Source: Eubacteriales bacterium
GTDB lineage: Bacteria > Bacillota > Clostridia > Lachnospirales > Lachnospiraceae
NCBI GenBank assembly: GCA_030524545.1
Contig: JAUNGM010000017.1
Coordinates: 1 to 64,000 of the forward strand
DNA length: 64,000 nt
Direction of reading: 5' to 3'
Below, piece by piece: positions 1 through 8,440 of the stretch. Position 1 is the stretch's first letter; each line of letters opens with the position of its first letter. The notes under the pieces are model-generated. The model saw only the letters and a program-made list of their open reading frames with translations. It was not told the origin of the DNA and did not search any database. The position numbers were made by a program, and so were the translations under genes.

Positions 1-90
1 ATCCTGCATTCTTTTTTAGTGTATATCTCAGCAGTAGCTGTGAATGGTAACAAATAAATAGAAATAAGAAAAAAATATTCCATTAATCTC

Positions 91-118
91 TTGACAATAT
101 AAGGAAATGGAGTATAAT
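91..118 (+). promoter_or_regulatory. promoter of the eda-kdgK operon
   Basis: TTGACA at 91-96 and TATAAT at 113-118 are separated by 16 bases. Both hexamers match the vegetative sigma-factor consensus. Transcription would start near 125, leaving a leader of about 170 nt before the KDPG aldolase start at 298. The 90 bases before the -35 show no gene. Confidence 0.75.
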
Positions 119-132
119 CAAAAACATAGAAG

Positions 133-166
133 TTCATAATATGAAATTGAGTTCCATAATATGAAA
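133..166. promoter_or_regulatory. tandem palindromic operator candidate just downstream of the eda promoter
   Basis: TTCATAATATGAA at 133-145 is a perfect inverted repeat around a central A. A second copy, TTCCATAATATGAAA at 152-166, follows with its centre about 20 bp (two helical turns) away. Both lie just after the predicted transcription start, where a bound repressor would block elongation or promoter clearance. The form (TTCCATAATATGRAA) resembles operators of IclR-family sugar-acid regulators, but no IclR gene lies in the window, so the binding protein is unknown. Confidence 0.5.
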
Positions 167-297
167 TGATTAAGCGGAATAAAATTCTCATACGAAATGA
201 ACAATAAAAGACCGAAACATCAGGGCCGGGCAGAAGACAAGAAAAAGGTGTAATTTGTAACAAAAACAAAAAATGTTAAGGAAAGCAGGGTTAAAAA

Positions 298-942
298 ATG
301 AACGAAGTATTGAAAAAAATTCAGGAAATCGGAATTGTACCGGTAGTTGTTTTAAATGATGTCAAGGATGCTGCTCCTCTGGCAAAGGCACTTTGCGAAG
401 GCGGACTTCCATGTGCGGAAGTAACCTTCCGTACCGCAGCAGCAGAGGAATCCATCCGTATTATGAGCGAGCAGTATCCGGAAATGCTGGTAGGTGCAGG
501 AACTGTTCTGACCACCGAGCAGGTAGACAGTGCAGTGGCAGCAGGTGCTAAATTTATCGTAAGCCCGGGTCTGAATCCGAAAGTAGTAAAATACTGTGTA
601 GATAAAGGAATTCCGGTAACTCCGGGAACATGTACGCCAAGCGAAGTAGAGCAGGCTATCGAACTGGGCCTGGAGGTTGTAAAATTCTTCCCTGCAGAAC
701 CTGCAGGCGGCCTGGACATGATCAAGGCTATGGCAGCACCGTACGTAGGAATGAAATTCATGCCGACCGGCGGAATCAACCCGAAAAATGTAAAAGAATA
801 CCTTGCATACGACAGAATCCTTGCATGCGGCGGAAGCTGGATGGTAAAGGGAAGCCTGGTAGATGCAGGAGAATTTGACAAAATTAAAGAACTGACACAG
901 GAAGCAGTAGAAATCGTAAAAGAAAGCAGAGGAAACAAATAA
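298..942 (+). CDS. eda: 2-dehydro-3-deoxyphosphogluconate (KDPG) aldolase / 4-hydroxy-2-oxoglutarate aldolase
   Basis: This cytosolic class I aldolase splits KDPG into pyruvate and glyceraldehyde 3-phosphate, the last step of the Entner-Doudoroff route. The 214-residue length and single (beta/alpha)8 barrel are typical. Visible family features are the AEVTFRT segment (Glu41, Arg45), VGAGTVL near residue 65, SPGLNP near 89, and the Schiff-base lysine in VVKFFPAEP (Lys129). MPTGGI further on is the phosphate-binding segment. The gene follows a clear promoter and a tandem palindrome. Its stop overlaps the next start (TAATG), implying translational coupling to the KDG kinase. Assignment to the family is secure; which hexonate or uronate feeds it is not shown. 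Confidence 0.93.
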   Translation: MNEVLKKIQEIGIVPVVVLNDVKDAAPLAKALCEGGLPCAEVTFRTAAAEESIRIMSEQYPEMLVGAGTVLTTEQVDSAVAAGAKFIVSPGLNPKVVKYCVDKGIPVTPGTCTPSEVEQAIELGLEVVKFFPAEPAGGLDMIKAMAAPYVGMKFMPTGGINPKNVKEYLAYDRILACGGSWMVKGSLVDAGEFDKIKELTQEAVEIVKESRGNK

Positions 943-1967
943 TGAGTAAAAAAGTCGTTACATTCGGAGAAATTATGTTGAGACTTGCACCGGAAGGATA
1001 CTACCGTTTCGTGCAGGCAGAAAAGTTAGGAGCAACCTTCGGCGGCGGCGAAGCCAACGTAGCCGTTTCACTTGCCAACTATGGCTTTGATGCATCTTTT
1101 GTAACCAAGCTTCCGACCCATGAGATCGGACAGGCAGCAATCAACTCTCTGAGAAGATATGGTGTAGATACCACCCGTATTGCCCGCGGCGGAGACCGTG
1201 TAGGAATCTACTACCTGGAAAAAGGTGCATCCCAGAGACCTTCCAAGGTTATTTATGACCGTGCAGGATCCTCCATCTATACTGCATCCTCTGAAGATTT
1301 TAACTGGAAGGAAATTCTGGACGGCGCTGAATGGTTCCATTTTACCGGCATTACCCCTGCACTGAATGATGATGTGGCAGCCATCTGCCTGGAAGCCTGC
1401 AAAGCAGCCAAAGAACTTGGTGTGAAGGTTTCCTGCGACCTGAACTACAGAAATAAGCTGTGGAGCAAGGAAAAGGCCGGACAGGTCATGGGCGAGCTCT
1501 GCAAATATGTAGATGTCTGCATCGCCAATGAAGAAGATGCGGCTGACGTATTTGGAATTAAGGCAGCCGATACGGATGTTACGGCAGGAACCGTAAACCA
1601 TGAGGGATACAAGGATGTTGCAAAACAGCTTGCCGATCGTTTTGGATTTGAAAAGGTTGCCATTACCCTTCGTGAGTCTATTTCCGCAAATGACAACAAC
1701 TGGTCTGCAATGTTATATGACGGAACAGACTACTACTTCAGCAAAAAATACAAAATGCACATCGTTGACCGCGTAGGCGGCGGCGACAGCTTCGGCGGCG
1801 GATTGATCGCTGCAGCATTAAGCGGATATGATTCCCAGGCGATCATCGAGTTTGCCGTAGCAGCATCCTGTCTGAAACACTCCATCGAGGGTGACTTTAA
1901 TATGGTATCCATGGACGAAGTTGCAAAACTTGCCGGAGGAGACGCTTCCGGCCGTGTCCAGAGATAA
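942..1967 (+). CDS. kdgK: 2-dehydro-3-deoxygluconokinase (KDG kinase), PfkB family
   Basis: Predicted ATP-dependent kinase making KDPG from 2-keto-3-deoxygluconate for the aldolase encoded just upstream. At 341 residues it is a full-length PfkB/ribokinase fold. The N-terminal substrate-side glycine motif GGGEANVAVSLANYG lies at about residues 34-48. The C-terminal PfkB signature VDRVGGGDSFGGG carries the catalytic Asp and the anion hole. The start overlaps the eda stop by one base, so the two are co-translated. KDG kinase rather than fructokinase is inferred from the eda context and the sequence style (FGEIMLRLAPEGYYRF). The 2-keto-3-deoxygalactonate isomer is also possible as substrate. Confidence 0.85.
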   Translation: MSKKVVTFGEIMLRLAPEGYYRFVQAEKLGATFGGGEANVAVSLANYGFDASFVTKLPTHEIGQAAINSLRRYGVDTTRIARGGDRVGIYYLEKGASQRPSKVIYDRAGSSIYTASSEDFNWKEILDGAEWFHFTGITPALNDDVAAICLEACKAAKELGVKVSCDLNYRNKLWSKEKAGQVMGELCKYVDVCIANEEDAADVFGIKAADTDVTAGTVNHEGYKDVAKQLADRFGFEKVAITLRESISANDNNWSAMLYDGTDYYFSKKYKMHIVDRVGGGDSFGGGLIAAALSGYDSQAIIEFAVAASCLKHSIEGDFNMVSMDEVAKLAGGDASGRVQR

Positions 1968-2067
1968 TAAACATCATTACCTGCTTCCGGCGGGGTGATG
2001 TACTCCTTAACCTATTGTAACTGTAATACACTGGCAGTTACGACCATTTTACACTTTACGCCATGTG

Positions 2068-2105
2068 AAAAAGGACGGTTCTTCTGAAAAGAGGCCGTCC
2101 TTTTT
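2068..2105 (+). terminator. Rho-independent terminator after eda-kdgK
   Basis: AAAAAGGACGG pairs with CCGTCCTTTTT across a 16-base loop and ends in a T-run, 100 bases after the kdgK stop. It separates the eda-kdgK unit from the second kinase. Confidence 0.8.
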
Positions 2106-2120
2106 CAGAAATAGGAATCA

Positions 2121-2149
2121 TTACGGAAATGATAGAGAATACTTAGAAT
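2121..2149 (+). promoter_or_regulatory. probable promoter of the second PfkB kinase
   Basis: TTACGG (2121-2126) and TAGAAT (2144-2149) are spaced by 17 bases, 20 bases before the kinase start. The -35 is poor, so the call is tentative. Confidence 0.4.
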
Positions 2150-2168
2150 AGAAAAAAGGAGAACAGGT

Positions 2169-3194
2169 ATGAGTGGAAAAGAATTTGATCTTTTGTCCCT
2201 GGGGGAAATTTTATTGAGACTGTCACCGCCGAATAATGAGCGGATCGTGAGAGGAGATCTTTTTGAGAAACAGGTAGGAGGAGCTGAGCTGAACGTGGCA
2301 TCCGGCGTTTCCCTGATGGGGCTGCGCTCGGGGATCATTTCCAGGATTCCGGACAGCAGCATCGGGATTTTTGCAAAAAATAAGATCCGTTTCTGTGGGG
2401 TCAGCGACGATTATCTGATCTATGATAAGGGCAGGGATGCCAGATTGGGGATTTATTACTATGAAAACGGCGCATATCCAAGAAAACCGGGTGTTGTCTA
2501 TGACCGCCAGAATTCTTCCATGACAAGAATCGATATTGACGAATTTGACAGCAGTATTTATCAGTCAGCACGCTGTTTTCATACCTCGGGAATTACTCTG
2601 GCGCTCAGTGAGGCGTGCAGGAAGACCGGAGTGGAGATGATCAAACGATTTAAAGAAGCGGGCGCATTGATCTCCTTTGATGTGAATTTCCGTCTGAATC
2701 TCTGGTCAGGGGAAGAAGCCCGGAAGTGTATTGAAGGAATTCTGCCGTACGTAGATATTTTCTTCTGTTCTGAAGATACGGCACGTCTGACGTTTGGCAA
2801 GGAAGGAGATCTGAAGGAAATTATGGAAAGCTTTGCCGGCGAGTATCCCATTTCTGTTATGGCTTCTACCCAGAGAACGGTTCACAGCCCGAAGGTGCAT
2901 AGTTTTACATCAGTCATCTATGATGCGAAGGCGAAAGTATTCCATGAAGAAAAGCCATATGAAAATATTGAAGTAGTAGACCGGATCGGCAGCGGAGACG
3001 CCTATGTGGCTGGTGCTCTTTACGGGCTGCTGAGTGAGGACGGCTGCTGCGAAAAGGCCCTGAAATACGGCAATGCCAGCAGTGCGGCCAAGAATACCAT
3101 TCCGGGAGATATGCCGTCTTTGAATAGGGGCGAGATTGAAAATATTATCTGTGATCATGCCAATACGGGGTATAAGAGTGAAATGAACCGATAA
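2169..3194 (+). CDS. second PfkB-family sugar (acid) kinase
   Basis: A 341-residue PfkB carbohydrate kinase, the same length as kdgK upstream but clearly diverged. It keeps the VGGAELNVASGVSLMG motif near residue 37 and the catalytic signature VDRIGSGDAYVAGAL near residue 270. It begins with LLSLGEILLRLSPP, as KDG kinases do, and is probably a paralogue for a related acid such as 2-keto-3-deoxygalactonate or 2-keto-3-deoxyribonate. It is separated from kdgK by a terminator and has a good ribosome site (AAAAAGGAGAACAG), so it is expressed independently. The GntR regulator follows about 150 bases later. The exact substrate cannot be read from the sequence. Confidence 0.8.
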   Translation: MSGKEFDLLSLGEILLRLSPPNNERIVRGDLFEKQVGGAELNVASGVSLMGLRSGIISRIPDSSIGIFAKNKIRFCGVSDDYLIYDKGRDARLGIYYYENGAYPRKPGVVYDRQNSSMTRIDIDEFDSSIYQSARCFHTSGITLALSEACRKTGVEMIKRFKEAGALISFDVNFRLNLWSGEEARKCIEGILPYVDIFFCSEDTARLTFGKEGDLKEIMESFAGEYPISVMASTQRTVHSPKVHSFTSVIYDAKAKVFHEEKPYENIEVVDRIGSGDAYVAGALYGLLSEDGCCEKALKYGNASSAAKNTIPGDMPSLNRGEIENIICDHANTGYKSEMNR

Positions 3195-3274
3195 GCGGCT
3201 CATAAGGAACCTTCCAAAAGTTGGGAATATGTCAGACGAATTTGAAATGCATAGTGGTAAATTCTCCCCTGATA

Positions 3275-3283
3275 TGCTAAAAT
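3275..3283 (+). promoter_or_regulatory. extended -10 promoter candidate for the GntR regulator
   Basis: TATGCTAAAAT gives a TGn extension before TAAAAT (3278-3283), about 60 bases upstream of the regulator start. No good -35 is seen. The segment TATGTCAGAC nearby (about 3229) is a degraded match to the regulator's presumed operator. Confidence 0.35.
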
Positions 3284-3344
3284 AGAGCAGTACAATCTTG
3301 GGGTATGCGGGATTGTTCAGCAATAGCAGGAGCGGAGAATTGGA

Positions 3345-4094
3345 ATGTATCAGTTTGAAAAGGTAAATAAAAAGTTACTGGGCTCACAGGTGGAAGATGA
3401 GCTGATGAATTTTATATTGGAGGAACCGCTGGAGGTGGGGCAGAAAATCCCAAATGAATTCGAACTGGCGGAGAAATTCGGCGTAGGCAGGAGTACCATA
3501 CGCGAAGCAGTGAAGGGTCTGGTATCCAAGGGAATCCTGGAAGTGCGCAGAGGTTCGGGAACCTATGTGATCAGCACCAGCTCTCTGGAGGAGGATCCTC
3601 TGGGATTGTCCAGATTTCAGGATAAATATAAGCTGGCCCTGGAATTGTTTGAGGTGCGCCTGATGCTGGAACCGGAGATTGCCTCCCTGGCTGCGGAATA
3701 TGCAACTAAGGAAGAAGGAGAGCAGCTTAAAGTATTGTGTGACGAGGTGGAGCGGCTCTACAGAGAAGGAAAGAACCATACGAAAAAGGATATCGAATTT
3801 CACACATGTATTGCCAGATGCAGCAAGAACCGGGTGGTGGAAACGCTGATTCCGGTGATCAATACAGCGGTCCTGACCTTTGCAAAGCTGACACACAGGA
3901 CTCTTATGCAGGAAACGATCGAAACCCACAGAGAAATTACAAATGCTATTTTGAACAGAGATTCGGTGGGAGCCAAATGTGCCATGGTCATGCATCTGAC
4001 CTATAACAGACAGGCACTTATGAAAGAACTGCAGGAACATCAGGAAAAGTCAAAGAAAAAGGGAAATACATCAGATGTATCAGGGGCGATCTGA
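3345..4094 (+). CDS. FadR-subfamily GntR transcriptional regulator
   Basis: A 249-residue DNA-binding regulator. Residues about 12-75 form the winged helix-turn-helix typical of GntR proteins, with EFELAEKFGVGRSTIREAVK as the recognition region and VRRGSGTYV as the wing. The remainder (from about 95) is an all-helical FCD effector domain with FEVRLMLEPEIASLAA, a run of Asp/His residues (EFHTCIARCSKN) and ETHREI, which in this family hold a metal and a carboxylate ligand. It sits directly upstream of a GntP permease and sugar-acid dehydratase, so it most likely senses an aldonate or a 2-keto-3-deoxy acid. Palindromes ACATCAGATGT in its own 3' end and around the next promoter are the likely operators. 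Confidence 0.88.
   Translation: MYQFEKVNKKLLGSQVEDELMNFILEEPLEVGQKIPNEFELAEKFGVGRSTIREAVKGLVSKGILEVRRGSGTYVISTSSLEEDPLGLSRFQDKYKLALELFEVRLMLEPEIASLAAEYATKEEGEQLKVLCDEVERLYREGKNHTKKDIEFHTCIARCSKNRVVETLIPVINTAVLTFAKLTHRTLMQETIETHREITNAILNRDSVGAKCAMVMHLTYNRQALMKELQEHQEKSKKKGNTSDVSGAI
4066..4080. promoter_or_regulatory. 15-nt perfect palindrome at the 3' end of the GntR gene
   Basis: ATACATCAGATGTAT is a perfect inverted repeat centred on A4073, inside the last codons of the regulator gene. Its core ACATCAGATGT recurs at 4208-4218 and nearly at 4268-4278 around the gntP promoter, which suggests one regulator binding all three. Confidence 0.6.
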
Positions 4095-4146
4095 GAAGGC
4101 TGAAAAGCTGCGGATGGAACGGATATAGTAAAATTAAACAAAAAAG

Positions 4147-4180
4147 GCGGGTTTACAGATAGGTAATCCGCTCTTTTTTT
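4147..4180 (+). terminator. terminator after the GntR gene
   Basis: GCGGGTTTAC and GTAATCCGC form a stem around a short loop, followed by seven T's (4174-4180). It insulates the regulator from the gntP-dehydratase unit. Confidence 0.7.
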
Positions 4181-4207
4181 GTGCGAAAAGTAGAAAAGAA
4201 GGAAAAG

Positions 4208-4278
4208 ACATCAGATGTATTGACTTTATATAGGTGAATATATATAATAAAACCAAGATAACATAAGACGTCAGATGT
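4208..4278 (+). promoter_or_regulatory. gntP promoter flanked by two GntR-type operators
   Basis: TTGACT (4220-4225) and TATAAT (4243-4248) are separated by exactly 17 bases. The palindrome ACATCAGATGT (4208-4218) ends one base before the -35. A near copy ACGTCAGATGT (4268-4278) lies just beyond the predicted start point. The two centres are 60 bp apart, close to a whole number of helical turns. The arrangement suits repression by occupancy at both ends of the promoter, or by looping. Confidence 0.65.
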
Positions 4279-4359
4279 TATAAAGAACAAAGAAAAACGT
4301 ATGAAAGGAACATGGTTTTTACAAAAAAATTGTGTGTTCAGGATGAAGGAGGTACAATT

Positions 4360-5721
4360 ATGGCTGCAGAAACAACTGCAACTTTGGACCCGACGAGATT
4401 GATCGTGGCTGCTGTGGTGGGTCTTGTGTTATTATTGGTGTTGATCATTAAATTTAAGGTTCAGGCGATGGTTGCTATTTTGGTGGGAGCTATTGCAATC
4501 GGGCTGATTTCCGGGATGCCTTTCGAGAATATCGTGACAGCGGTGAATGATGGTATCGGAAACACGCTGAAGGGTATTGCACTTCTGGTAGGGCTTGGTT
4601 CCATGTTCGGTGCGATACTGGAAGTGTCGGGCGGTGCACAGACTCTGGCCGTTACTATGGTAAAGTGGTTTGGAGACAAAAAGGCCGCATGGGCTTTGGG
4701 TATTACAGGTCTTGTTATTGCAATGCCGGTATTCTTTGATGCAGGATTGATTATCCTGATTCCGCTGGCATTCTCACTTGCAAAAAGAACCAACCGGTCT
4801 TCCCTGTTTTATGCAATCCCCCTTCTGGCAGGACTGGCAGTCGGACATGCATTTATCCCTCCGACACCAGGCCCGGTACTGGTAAGTACGATGCTGAATG
4901 TAGATCTTGGCTGGGTAATTATGGTAGGTATTGGCTGCGGTGTTGTTGCCATGATCGTGGCAGGCCCGGTCTGGGGTTCTATCTGCGGTAAGAAATTCAT
5001 GATTCCTGTTCCGGAGCATGTGGCAAATCAGGCAGAAATTGATGAATCCAAGCTTCCGAATTTCTGGACCATTGTTGGAATTATTCTGATTCCTCTTGTA
5101 CTGATCATCCTGGATTCCTTTGCAGGGGTAATTCCGGCGCTGGCACCGGTGCAGCCGATTCTTGGCTTCCTTGGCGAGCCGTTTGTGGCACTGCTGATCG
5201 CAACCATTGCGGCTATGGTGATTCTGGGAATCAAACATGGATACAAAATGGATGAGCTGGAAAAAATCATGACAAAATCCCTGGAGCCGACCGGACTGAT
5301 CCTTCTGGTAACTGCCTGCGGCGGCGTACTCCGCTACATGCTGCAGTATTCCGGCCTTGGTGATGTAATCGGAAATGCCGTTTCCTCAGCAAATCTTCCG
5401 ATCGTAGTAGTAGCGTTTATCGTAGCAGCACTTGTAAGAATCTGCGTAGGATCCTCCACTGTGGCTATGACCATGGCAGCAGGAATTATTGCGGCAATGC
5501 CGGAAATCGCCAGTCTTTCTCCTCTGTATCTGGCCTGCACTACAGCAGCCATTGCAGGAGGCGCTACCGTATGCTCCCACTTTAATGACTCCGGCTTCTG
5601 GCTGGTAAAATCCCTGGTGGGAATGGACGAAAAGACAACCTTAAAAACCTGGACGATTATGGAAACGCTTGTTGGCGGAACCGGATTTATCGTTGCATTG
5701 ATCATCTCCTTCTTTGCATAA
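4360..5721 (+). CDS. GntP-family gluconate/aldonate:H+ symporter
   Basis: A polytopic inner-membrane permease of about 453 residues, the usual GntP length, with a dozen or so hydrophobic helices. Family segments visible are HAFIPPTPGPVLVSTMLNVD, VRICVGSSTVAMTMAAGII and GGATVCSHFNDSGFWLVKS near the C terminus. The start at 4360 is chosen because AAGGAGG precedes it at ideal spacing; the upstream in-frame ATG at 4312 has no comparable site. It probably imports gluconate, galactonate or a related sugar acid by proton symport and feeds the dehydratase 52 bases downstream. Expression should be controlled by the adjacent GntR protein through the operators at 4208-4278. Confidence 0.9.
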   Translation: MAAETTATLDPTRLIVAAVVGLVLLLVLIIKFKVQAMVAILVGAIAIGLISGMPFENIVTAVNDGIGNTLKGIALLVGLGSMFGAILEVSGGAQTLAVTMVKWFGDKKAAWALGITGLVIAMPVFFDAGLIILIPLAFSLAKRTNRSSLFYAIPLLAGLAVGHAFIPPTPGPVLVSTMLNVDLGWVIMVGIGCGVVAMIVAGPVWGSICGKKFMIPVPEHVANQAEIDESKLPNFWTIVGIILIPLVLIILDSFAGVIPALAPVQPILGFLGEPFVALLIATIAAMVILGIKHGYKMDELEKIMTKSLEPTGLILLVTACGGVLRYMLQYSGLGDVIGNAVSSANLPIVVVAFIVAALVRICVGSSTVAMTMAAGIIAAMPEIASLSPLYLACTTAAIAGGATVCSHFNDSGFWLVKSLVGMDEKTTLKTWTIMETLVGGTGFIVALIISFFA

Positions 5722-5773
5722 AGAAGTGGATTTAAAAAGAAAATATAAAAAAGATAATTGGAAAGGGGCATGA

Positions 5774-7528
5774 ATGATGGAATTAGTAAGTCAGAAAATG
5801 CGTGAACTGGCACCGGAGCTGGATCCGCTCCGTATCGGAACCGGATGGAAGCCGGAGGATTTATCAAAACCGCAGATTTTTATTGAGAGTACGTTTGGAG
5901 ACAGCCATCCGGGCAGCGGACACCTGGATATCCTGGTGGAAGAGGTACGAAAAGGTGCAGAAGAGGCAGGCGGACACGGCGCAAGATATCACTGTACCGA
6001 TATCTGTGACGGAGAAAGCCAGGGCACGGACGGAATCAACTTCAGCCTTGTAAGCCGTGAGATGATCGCCAACATGATTGAAATTCATGCCAATGCCACT
6101 CCCTTTGATGCAGGTGTTTACCTTGCAAGCTGTGATAAAGGTCTTCCCGGAAATCTGATGGGCCTGGCCCGCGTGAACATTCCGGCTCTTGTAGTGCCGG
6201 GCGGTACCATGAATGCAGGACCGGAAATGCTGACTCTGGAGCAGCTTGGCATGTACAGTGCCAAATACCAGAGAGGGGAAATTGATGAAGAGAAGCTGAA
6301 CTGGGCAAAATGCAATGCCTGCCCAAGCTGCGGCGCATGTTCCTTCATCGGAACTGCCTCTACCATGCAGATCATGGCGGAAGCACTGGGACTGGCTTTG
6401 CCTGGAAGCGCCCTGATGCCTGCCACCAGCCCTGACCTTCTTGCTTTTGCAAGAGAAGCTGGAAAACGTGCGGTAGAACTGGCTCATGAGCCGGATATGC
6501 GTCCCGGTGATATCGTAACCATAAAGAGCTTTGAAAATGCAATTCTGGTACATGCGGCTGTTTCCGGAAGCACCAACTGCCTGCTGCATCTGCCTGCCAT
6601 TGCCCATGAATTTGGAATTGAAATTACAGGCGATACCTTTGACCGTCTTCACAGAAATGCCCGCTATCTTCTGGATGTACGTCCTGCAGGACGCTGGCCT
6701 GCAGAATGCTTCTACTATGCAGGCGGTGTTCCGGCTATTATGGAGGAGATTAAGGATTATCTCCATCTGGATGTAATGACTGTGACAGGAAAGACGCTGG
6801 GAGAAAACCTGGAGGAGTTAAAGAAAAACGGTTTCTACGAGAGATGTGAGAAATGGCTGCAGGATTTCAACGAAAGATACGGTGTTTCCCTGAAGAAAGA
6901 GGACATCATTCGGCCATATGATAAGGCAATCGGCACGGATGGAAGTATTGCAATCTTGAGAGGGAACCTGGCGCCAGAGGGGGCTGTCATCAAGCATACG
7001 GCATGCCCGAAAGAGATGTTTAAAGCGGTTCTGAATGCAAGGCCGTTTGACAGTGAGGAAGAGTGCCTGGATGCCGTCCTGAAGCATAAAGTACAGAAAG
7101 GGGATGCGGTATTTATCCGCTATGAAGGCCCCAGGGCAAGCGGAATGCCGGAGATGTTCTATACCTCTGAGGCGATCAGCAGCGATAAAGAGCTTGGACG
7201 GAGCATTGCCCTGATTACAGACGGACGTTTTTCCGGTGCTTCCACAGGCCCGGTGATCGGACACTGCAGCCCGGAAGCCGCAGACGGCGGCCCTATCGCA
7301 CTGGTAGAAGAAGGGGATCTCATTGAGATTGATGTAGTGGAGCGCAAACTGAATATCATCGGCATCCGCGGCGAGGAGAAAACACCGGAGGAAATCGATG
7401 CAGTTCTTGCAGAGCGCAGGAAAAACTGGAAACCAAGAGAACGAAAATATAAAAAGGGTGTACTCAGATTATTCAGTGAGCATGCGGCAAGTCCGATGAA
7501 AGGCGCCTATCTGGAATATGAGGATTAA
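5774..7528 (+). CDS. IlvD/Edd-family sugar-acid dehydratase
   Basis: A 584-residue iron-sulfur dehydratase predicted to convert an aldonate (gluconate, galactonate or xylonate) to its 2-keto-3-deoxy acid. Visible motifs are CTDICDGESQGTDG and ASCDKGLPGNLMG (cluster and Mg ligands), CNACPSCGACSFIGTASTMQ (cysteine-rich cluster segment) and ITDGRFSGASTGPVIGHCSP near the C terminus. True dihydroxyacid dehydratase for branched-chain amino acids is less likely: there are no ilv neighbours, and the gene lies behind a GntP permease near KDG kinase and KDPG aldolase. ATG 5774 is used; ATG 5777 is equally possible. A strong terminator follows. Confidence 0.85.
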   Translation: MMELVSQKMRELAPELDPLRIGTGWKPEDLSKPQIFIESTFGDSHPGSGHLDILVEEVRKGAEEAGGHGARYHCTDICDGESQGTDGINFSLVSREMIANMIEIHANATPFDAGVYLASCDKGLPGNLMGLARVNIPALVVPGGTMNAGPEMLTLEQLGMYSAKYQRGEIDEEKLNWAKCNACPSCGACSFIGTASTMQIMAEALGLALPGSALMPATSPDLLAFAREAGKRAVELAHEPDMRPGDIVTIKSFENAILVHAAVSGSTNCLLHLPAIAHEFGIEITGDTFDRLHRNARYLLDVRPAGRWPAECFYYAGGVPAIMEEIKDYLHLDVMTVTGKTLGENLEELKKNGFYERCEKWLQDFNERYGVSLKKEDIIRPYDKAIGTDGSIAILRGNLAPEGAVIKHTACPKEMFKAVLNARPFDSEEECLDAVLKHKVQKGDAVFIRYEGPRASGMPEMFYTSEAISSDKELGRSIALITDGRFSGASTGPVIGHCSPEAADGGPIALVEEGDLIEIDVVERKLNIIGIRGEEKTPEEIDAVLAERRKNWKPRERKYKKGVLRLFSEHAASPMKGAYLEYED

Positions 7529-7594
7529 ATGATTACCGGGGAGAGCGGCAGGAACTTCTTTTGGAATGATAAAGATGAAATGATAATGAAAGAG

Positions 7595-7631
7595 CACCGC
7601 AGAATCGGATGAAGATTCTGCGGTGATTTTT
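7595..7631 (+). terminator. terminator after the dehydratase
   Basis: A perfect 12-bp stem CACCGCAGAATC / GATTCTGCGGTG (7595-7606 with 7614-7625) is followed by TTTTT. Confidence 0.9.
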
Positions 7632-7685
7632 CATAGCATGAGAAAATGGCAAGACCATTTCTGTGAGTCGTGGGTTTTTGCTGTA

Positions 7686-8270
7686 TCATAGTTTTATTAG
7701 AATGGGTCGTACCGGGGAACCGTCCAGGCCATCCATTTTAAGGGGCTGGGATGCAAGGAAATAGGTTCCGGGCTTTGTCTGGCTCAGATCCAGGCCTTCC
7801 AGGATTACAATTTCGGCTTCAAGCAGGGTGCAATGAATGATCTGCTGAGTACCGTCAGCGCCAACCGTCTGTCCTTCCACACCGATCAGTTCCAGTCCTT
7901 TGGAAGCCATCATATCTGCAGCTTCCGGGGTTATAAGGATTTCTCCTTTGATCAGAAGCTTGCTGGTGCCGTCAAAGAGCCATTCTGCGGTCTGTTCCGG
8001 AGAAACCGGGCCGACTGCTTCCACCACTTTGCACATCCCAATCACCTTGGAGAGCGGGATTTCAGAAACACCTGCTCCATCGGGGACAAAGTGCTTCGGA
8101 GCATCCAGATGGGTTCCGCAGTGGCTGCCCATGGAAAGATGAGTCAGATTGCAGGAATCGCCGTCTGCGATTGATTTAAAAGGTTTTTTCTCAGGCACCG
8201 GATCGCCGGGATATACGGGACTGGAAAACAATTCTTTTGCAATATCAAAATATTCAAACTTATGAGCCAT
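7686..8270 (-). CDS. cyclase-family metal-dependent hydrolase (kynurenine formamidase-like)
   Basis: A 194-residue protein of the PF04199 cyclase family, which includes arylformamidases and isatin hydrolase-type enzymes. The hallmark HCGTHLDAPKHF supplies the His/Asp metal ligands, and SSPVYPGDPVPE near the N terminus is the usual opening motif. The start at 8270 is chosen because AGGAGG lies directly upstream; a longer frame reaching 8336 has no ribosome site and overlaps the promoter. No tryptophan-degradation neighbours are present, so the substrate is unknown. Being next to the sugar-acid genes, it could hydrolyse a small cyclic or amide compound. It reads towards the dehydratase terminator. 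Confidence 0.75.
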   Translation of the reverse strand: MAHKFEYFDIAKELFSSPVYPGDPVPEKKPFKSIADGDSCNLTHLSMGSHCGTHLDAPKHFVPDGAGVSEIPLSKVIGMCKVVEAVGPVSPEQTAEWLFDGTSKLLIKGEILITPEAADMMASKGLELIGVEGQTVGADGTQQIIHCTLLEAEIVILEGLDLSQTKPGTYFLASQPLKMDGLDGSPVRPILIKL

Positions 8271-8307
8271 AAAATCCTCCTGTATGGGTTCGTATTCTGT
8301 TAATGTC

Positions 8308-8336
8308 AGGGTAGCGGAAGGATTCTGGTTTGTCAA
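8308..8336 (-). promoter_or_regulatory. promoter of the cyclase-family gene
   Basis: On the minus strand TTGACA (8336-8331) and TACCCT (8313-8308) are 17 bases apart, about 40 bases before the start at 8270. The rest of 8337-8440 shows no recognisable feature. Confidence 0.55.
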
Positions 8337-8440
8337 GAAAAATCCGCGGAGGGATACGGACAGTAGGCATAATGCACAAATTATATAGGATGCTGTTTTG
8401 CACTATTTTCACAAACTTGTTTAAAAGTAAAACTTTTCTT

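Noticed and set aside
5774-7528. Dihydroxyacid dehydratase for branched-chain amino acid synthesis
   Set aside because: No ilv/leu neighbours; the GntP permease directly upstream and the KDG/KDPG genes favour a sugar-acid dehydratase. It remains a minor alternative.
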